Positions 6,710-12,008 of a stretch of 12,008 bases of DNA are shown piece after piece; within the stretch, counting starts at the first letter, position 1; the number at the start of each line of letters is the position of its first letter. The notes under the pieces are model-generated. The model ran no database searches and was not told the DNA's origin. It saw only the letters and a list, made by a program, of their open reading frames with translations. The DNA lies in assembly GCA_015487645.1 (NCBI GenBank), contig WFPH01000046.1:1-12008 (forward strand), in the 5' to 3' direction. The DNA is from Thermosulfurimonas sp. (GTDB taxonomy: Bacteria; Desulfobacterota; Thermodesulfobacteria; Thermodesulfobacteriales; Thermodesulfobacteriaceae). Made by a program: the position numbers and the translations under genes.

Positions 6710-8140
6710 ATGGAACTCAAAAAACTCGTCAAGATAAGCGACTGCGAGTGGGAGATTCCTCCCCGGGGGGAGATGCGCGTCCCCGGGAAGATCTATGCCA
6801 GCCGCGAACTTCTCGAAGAGATGGACGAGAAGGTTTACGAGCAGGTCACCAATGTGGCCTGTCTGCCGGGGATCGTCCGGGCCTCCATCGCCATGCCGGA
6901 TGCGCACTGGGGTTACGGTTTCCCCATTGGTGGGGTAGCGGCCTTTGATCCCGAAGAAGGCGGGATCATTTCCGTGGGCGGAGTGGGTTACGACATCTCC
7001 TGCGGTGTAAGGACGCTGCGCACGGGGCTCAAACGGGAGGAGGTCCTGCCGGTGCTTGAGCGCCTGGTGGACGAGCTTTTTGAAACCGTGCCTTCCGGGG
7101 TGGGTTCCGAGGGGGAGATCCGGCTTTCACCCTCGAGGCTGGACGAGGTGCTGGTCGGCGGGGCCCGCTGGGCGGTGGAAAAGGGTTATGGTGAGCCTGA
7201 GGACCTGGAGTATATCGAGGAAAAGGGCTGTCTCCCCGGAGGGGATCCCGCCTGTGTTTCCGTGGAGGCCAAGAAGAGACAACATCGCCAGGTGGGCACC
7301 CTGGGCTCCGGCAACCATTATCTAGAGATCCAGTACGTGGCCGAAATCTATGACCGGAAGGCGGCGGAGGCCTTCGGCCTCGAGGAGGACGATGTGGTCA
7401 TCACTATCCACTGCGGCTCCCGGGCCCTGGGCCACCAGATCGCTACGGATTACCTGCCGGTGCTAGCCAAGGCCGCCCGCAAGTACGGTATCCCTATCCG
7501 GGAAAAAGAGCTGGTCTGCGCGCCCATCCATTCTCCGGAAGGGCAGAAATATTTCAAGGCCATGATCTGCGGGGTGAACTGTGCCCTGGCCAATCGCCAG
7601 GTCATCACCCACCTTGTGCGGGAGGTGGTAAACGAGTTTTTCAAGCACGCCAGGGTCACCCTCCTTTACGATGTGAGCCACAACACCTGCAAGGTGGAAT
7701 GGCACGAGGTCGAGGGCCGGCGGCGCAGGCTCTTCGTGCACCGCAAAGGGGCCACGCGGGCCTGGGGCCCCGGACGGGCGGAGCTTCCGGAACGCTACCG
7801 GGCTGTGGGCCAGCCGGTGATCATCGGAGGCTCCATGGGCACGGCTTCCTACATCTTGGTGGGCACAGAAGAGGGAGAAAGGAAGGCCTTTGGTTCAGCC
7901 TGCCACGGAGCCGGACGCAGCATGAGCCGTCACCAGGCCCTGAAACTCTTTCGGGGCGAGCGGGTGATTGAGGAGTTGCGCCGGCGGGGAATCATCGTGC
8001 GGGCCAAGAGCCGGCGCGGAGCCGCGGAGGAGGCTCCCGAGGCCTACAAGGACGTCACCCGGGTCATCGAGGCCACCTGTCGAGCCGGTCTTGCCCGCAA
8101 GGTGGCCCGGCTTCTCCCCATGGGCTGCATCAAAGGGTAA
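6710..8140 (+). CDS. rtcB: RNA-splicing ligase RtcB
   Basis: A complete 476-residue GTP- and Mn2+-dependent ligase that joins RNA ends bearing 3'-phosphate or 2',3'-cyclic phosphate to 5'-OH, used in RNA repair and in tRNA splicing in archaea and animals. All expected active-site elements are seen: GVGYDISCGVR with metal ligands D95 and C98, GSGNHY with N202 and H203, HCGSRALGHQ with H234, DVSHN with H324, HRKGATR at 344-350, and ACHGAGRSMSR with the guanylate acceptor H399, equivalent to H404 of the Pyrococcus enzyme by a constant offset of 5 that also places the C-terminal K475. Length is that of the family. AAGGAG lies 7 bases before the ATG at 6710. Neither RtcA, the regulator RtcR nor the cofactor archease is encoded in this window. 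It is 47 bases after hyuA and 52 bases before the sensor kinase, but no functional link is evident. Confidence 0.97.
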   Translation: MELKKLVKISDCEWEIPPRGEMRVPGKIYASRELLEEMDEKVYEQVTNVACLPGIVRASIAMPDAHWGYGFPIGGVAAFDPEEGGIISVGGVGYDISCGVRTLRTGLKREEVLPVLERLVDELFETVPSGVGSEGEIRLSPSRLDEVLVGGARWAVEKGYGEPEDLEYIEEKGCLPGGDPACVSVEAKKRQHRQVGTLGSGNHYLEIQYVAEIYDRKAAEAFGLEEDDVVITIHCGSRALGHQIATDYLPVLAKAARKYGIPIREKELVCAPIHSPEGQKYFKAMICGVNCALANRQVITHLVREVVNEFFKHARVTLLYDVSHNTCKVEWHEVEGRRRRLFVHRKGATRAWGPGRAELPERYRAVGQPVIIGGSMGTASYILVGTEEGERKAFGSACHGAGRSMSRHQALKLFRGERVIEELRRRGIIVRAKSRRGAAEEAPEAYKDVTRVIEATCRAGLARKVARLLPMGCIKG

Positions 8141-8142
8141 AA

Positions 8143-8176
8143 CCTCCGAACCCCCACTTGTAATCTTGGGGGGAGG
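8143..8176 (+). promoter_or_regulatory. Hairpin between rtcB and sensor kinase, covering the only Shine-Dalgarno-like run
   Basis: Just after the rtcB stop, CCTC (8143-8146) and CCCCC (8151-8155), separated by a 4-base bulge, can pair with GAGG (8173-8176) and GGGGG (8168-8172) around a 12-base loop. The right arm, a run of six G followed by AGG, is the only sequence resembling a ribosome-binding site ahead of the kinase, yet it sits 16 bases from the proposed GTG, longer than usual. The hairpin may lower kinase translation or act as an intercistronic attenuator. There is no immediate T-tract; the nearest is TTTT at 8189-8192. Chance pairing of C- and G-runs is possible. Confidence 0.35.
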
Positions 8177-8192
8177 ACTTTATCCTGGTTTT

Positions 8193-10841
8193 GTGAAACG
8201 GGTTCTGAGGTTCCTGGGAATCGCGGTCCTGTGGTTCCTTTTTCCCGCTCTTTCTTCCTGGGGGCAGACCATTACCTTTGCCGTTCTTGCCAAGCGGGGA
8301 CAGGAAGCCACCATCAAGCGATGGCAACCCCTGGTGGACTATCTCAATCTCCTCACCTCCTACACCATCAAACTCGAACCCTTATCGTTTGAAGAGCTCA
8401 AAGAGGCGGTCAAGAAAAACAAGGTAGATCTGGTCCTGGCCAATCCGGCCATGTACGTGGAATTTGAAGCCTGCTGTGGGCTTTCACCCATCGTGACCAT
8501 GAAAAATCTCAAGTTCGGAAAGGCTTATACCACTTTCGGAGGCGTGATCTTCACACGGAAGGATCGCGAAGACCTGAACCATCTTCTGGATTTACGGGGC
8601 AAGACCATTCCTCCTCTTAAACCCATCCTGGTAGGAGCCGTAAACCCGGATTCTTTCGGAGGCTGGCTTATGCAGTGGCGGGAGTTTCGCCGGGCCGGCC
8701 TCAAACGAGGACGGGACTTTAAGGTGCGCTTTTATGGCACCCATGATGCCGTGGTCTTTGCCGTCCTGAGGGGTGAAGTCGACGTGGGTTGTGTACGAAC
8801 GGATACCCTGGAAAGCATGGCCGAAGAGGGCAAGATCCGCCTGGAGGACCTCAAGATACTGCACCCCCAAAGCCATCCGGGATTCGATCTCCTGGTAAGC
8901 ACGGAGCTTTACCCGGAATGGCCCCTGGCCCGGACTCCCAGGTTGCGAGACGAAGTGGCCGAGACCCTGGCCTCGGTGTTGCTTGCCCTGCCCAAAAGTT
9001 CGGAAGTGGCCCGAAGGGCCGGGGCGGCCTGGACCATTCCCCACAACTATCAGCCTGTGCACGAATGCCTGAGGGAACTGGGGGTAGGCCCCTATGCCGA
9101 ACTGCATGCCCGACTTCTGAGAGAAGCTCAAAGGAAATACCTCAAGATCGTGGTTGGACTGGCATTTGCGGCCTTCCTAGCCGTTTCCCTGGCCTTTTAT
9201 ATCCTCTCCCTCCATCGACGCCTTTCCAGGGCTTATCAGGATCTTGAGAAACACCGAAACCACCTCGAACATCTGATCCGGGCGCGGACCGCTTATCTGG
9301 AAACGCTCGCCCAGAAACTCCGGGACGAGCGGGAGCGTCTGGCTGTCATCCTGCGTTCGCTGGCGGACGCCGTGATTGTTACGGATACCCAAGCACGCAT
9401 ATCCCTCCTCAATCCTGCGGCCGAGAAACTCCTGGAGATCAAAGCCGAAGAGGCTTATGGAAAACCCTTTTGTGAGCTCATCCCTCTGGAAATGGCGGAT
9501 AAAAAGACCTGCGGTTCGGCGGTCTCTCTGAGCTTCCGAGATCAGCTGGTGAACTTTGAGGAGGCCCTCGTGAGACTCCCCTCCGGTAAAGAGTTGCTGG
9601 TGGAAGGGGCGGCGGCGCCGATACACGGCGAGGCCGGAGAAGTCTTGGGAAGCGTGATAGTGTTGCGGGACATCACCCTGCGCAAACGTCTGGAAGAAGA
9701 AGCCCGAAGATCCTCCAAACTCGAGGCCCTGAGCCTGGTGGCCTCCGGTTTGGCCCACGACTTCAACAATTTACTGGCCACCATCATGGGGTATCTCGAT
9801 ATCATCCGTCTCAAGGTGAAGGATCCGGAAATCGAGGCCGTGGTGGACAAGGCCGAGCGGGCCTGCCTCATCGCCCGAACCCTTACCCGGGAGCTCCTGA
9901 CCCATACGGCCGGCGGCGGCCCCATGAAACGTCTCTCCTCCGTAGAAAAGGTTCTGAGGGAGGCGGTCGAATTCGCTCTGGCCGGCTCCGGGGTCAAGGC
10001 CGAATTGAGTTCCGATCCGGATCTCTGGCCGGTGGAAATGGATCCGGACCAGATAGCCGTCTGCCTCCACAACCTCCTCCTCAACGCCCGCCAGGCCATG
10101 TCCGATAAAGGAAGAATCCTTGTCCGGGCCCGCAACGTAACCCTTTCCAAAGAGAACGAACTCAACCTTCCGGAGGGACCTTACGTAATGATAGAAATCG
10201 AAGACACCGGGCCCGGAATCCCGGAAGAAATCTTACCCCACATTTTTGAACCCTTCTTCACCACCAGAGAGGGAGGCTCCGGCCTGGGGCTTTTCACCTG
10301 CCGGCGAATCGTGGAAGCCCACGGGGGGAAGATCGTAGCCGAATCCGCTCCCGGAAAGGGCGCCCTCTTCAGGATTTATCTTCCGGCCCACCCCGGGGCC
10401 GAACTATCCCCGCTCCCGCAAATTGAATCTTCAGAGGCTCCCCCCTCTTCGGCCCGGATCCTGGTCATGGATGATGAGGAGGGCGTTCGTGAAACCCTGG
10501 CTGAGCTCCTCCGGCTGCATGGCTTCGAGGTAGAAACCGCTAAAGAAGGGCGGGAGGCCCTGAAGCGGTTCCGGAAAGCCCTCGAGACTGGCCGGTCCTT
10601 TGACCTCGTAATCTTGGATCTCACCGTTCCCGGAGGGCTTGGGGGCCGGGAAATTTTACCGAAACTCCGGGAGCTTGATCCAAAAGTGCGGGCCATCGTG
10701 GCCAGCGGTTACTCTCAGGATCCGGTCATGGAGGATTACCCGAGCTTCGGTTTCGACGGGGCTCTCCTCAAGCCTTTCACCGCCAGGGATCTCCTGGAGG
10801 TCGTCACCCAGGTCCTGAAGACCCCTTCCTCCCGGGCCTGA
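8193..10841 (+). CDS. Hybrid sensor histidine kinase with PhnD-like periplasmic domain (PhnD-TM-PAS-HisKA-HATPase-REC)
   Basis: From the GTG at 8193 the product is 882 residues. Residues 1-24 are a signal sequence or first membrane helix (KR, then a hydrophobic stretch to SSWG). Residues about 26-300 resemble the PhnD-type solute-binding fold, seen in DLVLANPAMYVE (79-90) and RGEVDVGCVRTDTLE (193-207); C94, C95, C200 and C292 lie there. A second helix spans about 317-340, followed by a short coiled coil and a PAS domain (about 380-495). The kinase core has the H-box GLAHDFNN with H522, N-box N627/N631, G1 DTGPG (671-675) and G2 GSGLGL (695-700). A fused receiver (about 754-875) keeps acidic residues D760-D761, acceptor D809 and K860. 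Known relatives with this sensor fold include TtrS and ThsS, which detect tetrathionate and thiosulfate, so a small oxyanion is a reasonable guess only. The frame is open back to an ATG at 7968 inside rtcB, but that extension lacks family features. No separate response regulator with an output domain is adjacent. Confidence 0.9.
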   Translation: MKRVLRFLGIAVLWFLFPALSSWGQTITFAVLAKRGQEATIKRWQPLVDYLNLLTSYTIKLEPLSFEELKEAVKKNKVDLVLANPAMYVEFEACCGLSPIVTMKNLKFGKAYTTFGGVIFTRKDREDLNHLLDLRGKTIPPLKPILVGAVNPDSFGGWLMQWREFRRAGLKRGRDFKVRFYGTHDAVVFAVLRGEVDVGCVRTDTLESMAEEGKIRLEDLKILHPQSHPGFDLLVSTELYPEWPLARTPRLRDEVAETLASVLLALPKSSEVARRAGAAWTIPHNYQPVHECLRELGVGPYAELHARLLREAQRKYLKIVVGLAFAAFLAVSLAFYILSLHRRLSRAYQDLEKHRNHLEHLIRARTAYLETLAQKLRDERERLAVILRSLADAVIVTDTQARISLLNPAAEKLLEIKAEEAYGKPFCELIPLEMADKKTCGSAVSLSFRDQLVNFEEALVRLPSGKELLVEGAAAPIHGEAGEVLGSVIVLRDITLRKRLEEEARRSSKLEALSLVASGLAHDFNNLLATIMGYLDIIRLKVKDPEIEAVVDKAERACLIARTLTRELLTHTAGGGPMKRLSSVEKVLREAVEFALAGSGVKAELSSDPDLWPVEMDPDQIAVCLHNLLLNARQAMSDKGRILVRARNVTLSKENELNLPEGPYVMIEIEDTGPGIPEEILPHIFEPFFTTREGGSGLGLFTCRRIVEAHGGKIVAESAPGKGALFRIYLPAHPGAELSPLPQIESSEAPPSSARILVMDDEEGVRETLAELLRLHGFEVETAKEGREALKRFRKALETGRSFDLVILDLTVPGGLGGREILPKLRELDPKVRAIVASGYSQDPVMEDYPSFGFDGALLKPFTARDLLEVVTQVLKTPSSRA

Positions 10842-10866
10842 ATTCCCGCCGGCAGGGCGTCAGGCC
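10835..10866. terminator. Convergent-gene inverted repeat containing both stop codons
   Basis: GGCCTGA (10835-10841) is the exact complement of TCAGGCC (10860-10866), with an 18-base loop that itself contains CCC and GGG (10845-10847 and 10855-10857). The kinase stop TGA is the end of the left arm and the gmhB stop, read on the minus strand, is the end of the right arm. Its position between converging genes suits a bidirectional transcription end or 3'-stabilising hairpin. Neither side has a T-tract, so it is not a typical intrinsic terminator. Confidence 0.4.
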
Positions 10867-11420
10867 TCAGGGAAATCTCTCAGGATGAGATCCGCAGCCT
10901 CACGGAGGTCTTCGGCCACCAGGTCCGGCACAAGCCCCCTGTCGGGGAGGACATATTCCAGTTCCCCTCGCCCGTAGCCGGTAAGCACCAGCACTCCTCT
11001 GGCTCCCACCCGACGGGCCAGCTCCAGATCCACCCATCGGTCTCCCACCACATAGGCCCGGGAAAGGTCGAGAGACAACTCCTCAGCGGCTTTGAGGACC
11101 AGACCGGGCTCCGGCTTGCGGCATCGGCAACCCGCTTCCGGGGCGTGCAGGCAAACGTACACCCCGTCCACTTCCGCGCCCTCGGCCGAGAGCCTTCGTA
11201 AAAGCTCCCGGTTGACCTCGTGCACCAGGCTTTCCGGAAAGTATCCCCGCGCCGGGCCGCTCTGGTTGGTTACGATCACCACCGCCAGACCGGCCTCCTT
11301 AAGTCGCCTTATACCTTCGGCGGCCCCCGGAATGAGCCTCAAGCGCGAGAGATGATTGAGGTACCCCACCTCCTCGTTCACCGTGCCATCCCTGTCCAGG
11401 AAAACCACCGGCCTTTTCAT
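10860..11420 (-). CDS. gmhB: D-glycero-D-manno-heptose 1,7-bisphosphate 7-phosphatase (GmhB)
   Basis: A complete 186-residue cytoplasmic HAD-superfamily phosphatase that removes the 7-phosphate from heptose bisphosphate on the way to ADP- or GDP-heptose for LPS core or other glycans. HAD motif I is FLDRDGTVNE with nucleophile D9 and acid-base D11, motif II is VTNQSG with T51, and motif III includes K102 and GDRWVDLELA. The zinc-binding loop characteristic of GmhB is present as C90, H92, C98 and C100, with a shorter gap between H92 and C98 than in the E. coli enzyme. Length is normal. The ATG (11420-11418) overlaps the TGA of the upstream heptosyltransferase as ATGA, and GGGAGG (11436-11431) is 10 bases ahead, so the two are translationally coupled. 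HisB-type histidinol phosphatase is a close relative, but the LPS neighbour favours GmhB. Confidence 0.92.
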   Translation of the reverse strand: MKRPVVFLDRDGTVNEEVGYLNHLSRLRLIPGAAEGIRRLKEAGLAVVIVTNQSGPARGYFPESLVHEVNRELLRRLSAEGAEVDGVYVCLHAPEAGCRCRKPEPGLVLKAAEELSLDLSRAYVVGDRWVDLELARRVGARGVLVLTGYGRGELEYVLPDRGLVPDLVAEDLREAADLILRDFPEA

Positions 11421-12008
11421 GGCTCACAGACCTCCCGGATCTCCTTCAATACTTCCTCCACCGAGATTTCCGTGAGACACCGGTACTCCCGGTGGCAGGT
11501 CCTTTTAAGACAGGGGCTACAGGGAAGGGGCTTTCGCACCACCCGAGCCCTGGGATTCAGGGGACCGGTGGCCTCGGGGTCAGTGGAACCGAAGATGGCC
11601 ACCTGAGGGCGGCCCAGGGCGGCGGCCACATGCATGAGACCGGAATCGTTCGAGACGAAGACCGCGGCCCTCTCGATGACCGCGGCCGCGGTGGCCACAT
11701 CCGTCTGACCACAGAGGTTACGCACCCGGGGAAGACCCGCCGCCAGGGATTCACCGGCCAGTCTTTCGGCCGCTCCGCCCACCAGGACCACAGACCAGCC
11801 CTCGCGGGAGAGTTCGACCGCCAGGGCCCGGAATCTTTCGGCCGGCCAGCGCTTGGCTGGCCCGTAGGCCGCTCCCGGAGCCAGGATCGCCAGGGGCGCG
11901 GAAAGACCGGAAAGGAGTCTTTCGGCCCGCGCGCGCGCCTCATCCGAAAGGAAGATCGCCAGGCTCCGATCCGGTATTTCGTAACCCAGAGCGGCCATGA
12001 GATGAAGA
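11417..12008 (-). CDS. waaF: LPS heptosyltransferase (GT9, WaaF-like), 5' part outside window
   Basis: The C-terminal 196 residues of a glycosyltransferase family 9 enzyme that adds heptose to the LPS inner core at the cytoplasmic face of the inner membrane. The frame stays open to base 12008 upstream of an internal methionine at 11998, so the start is beyond the window; family members are about 340-350 residues. Visible features are LAPGAAYGPAKRWP, which matches the acceptor and donor-binding strand of WaaF, the nucleotide-sugar region VSNDSGLMHVAAALG, then FGSTDP, and a Cys-rich tail PCSPCLKRTCHREYRCL that is typical of WaaF-type enzymes. Its stop overlaps the gmhB start, placing both in one heptose-core operon that continues to the right. 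WaaC is a possible alternative, but the KRWP and Cys-rich tail favour WaaF. Confidence 0.88.
   Translation of the reverse strand, partial: LHLMAALGYEIPDRSLAIFLSDEARARAERLLSGLSAPLAILAPGAAYGPAKRWPAERFRALAVELSREGWSVVLVGGAAERLAGESLAAGLPRVRNLCGQTDVATAAAVIERAAVFVSNDSGLMHVAAALGRPQVAIFGSTDPEATGPLNPRARVVRKPLPCSPCLKRTCHREYRCLTEISVEEVLKEIREVCEP

Noticed and set aside
7968..8192. N-terminal extension of the kinase frame into rtcB
   Set aside because: The 75 extra residues are R/P/G-rich, overlap the end of rtcB, and precede a natural signal sequence beginning at the GTG at 8193.
1307..10841. A single functional operon or defence system across the plus-strand run
   Set aside because: The products (cation pump, phosphoesterase, HyuA, RtcB, sensor kinase) belong to unrelated families and no defence hallmark such as a nuclease-toxin pair, reverse transcriptase or CRISPR repeat is present.

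Overview
The window suggests a Gram-negative, probably thermophilic bacterium. The evidence for Gram-negative is a waaF-gmhB pair for LPS inner-core heptose synthesis at the right edge and a sensor kinase with a large predicted periplasmic domain. The proteins are rich in E, R and K and most genes are GC-rich with short spacers. A Desulfobacterota or Thermodesulfobacteria-type lineage would fit, but that is inference from style and not a taxonomic assignment.

Left edge (1-1123, minus strand): the N-terminal 374 codons of a FapA (DUF342) polymer-forming beta-helix protein, running off the window. A divergent spacer of 183 bp (1124-1306) holds a C-rich/G-rich inverted repeat but no convincing promoter.

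Centre (1307-10841, plus strand): a closely packed co-directional run. It encodes a P2-type cation ATPase of uncertain ion specificity, a YfcE/MJ0936-type metallophosphoesterase with a GTG start, two tiny membrane proteins (60 and 33 residues), an ATP-dependent hydantoinase/oxoprolinase A subunit without its usual B subunit, the RNA ligase RtcB, and a hybrid sensor histidine kinase with a PhnD-like periplasmic domain. Spacers are about 55, -4, 13, 18, 47 and 52 bp, so several could be co-transcribed. The spacers before rtcB and before the kinase each contain inverted repeats that could mask the ribosome-binding site. The functions do not form one obvious pathway.

Right edge (10860-12008, minus strand): a translationally coupled heptosyltransferase (5' part outside the window) and gmhB, converging on the kinase gene. 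The 18-bp convergent gap is enclosed by a 7-bp inverted repeat that includes both TGA stop codons.

I see no rRNA, tRNA, CRISPR array, insertion sequence or phage gene. Most of the window is ordinary housekeeping or accessory metabolism. The best candidates for something under-described are the small membrane-protein pair behind the phosphoesterase, the altered ion site of the P-type ATPase, the orphan HyuA, and the PhnD-domain hybrid kinase.
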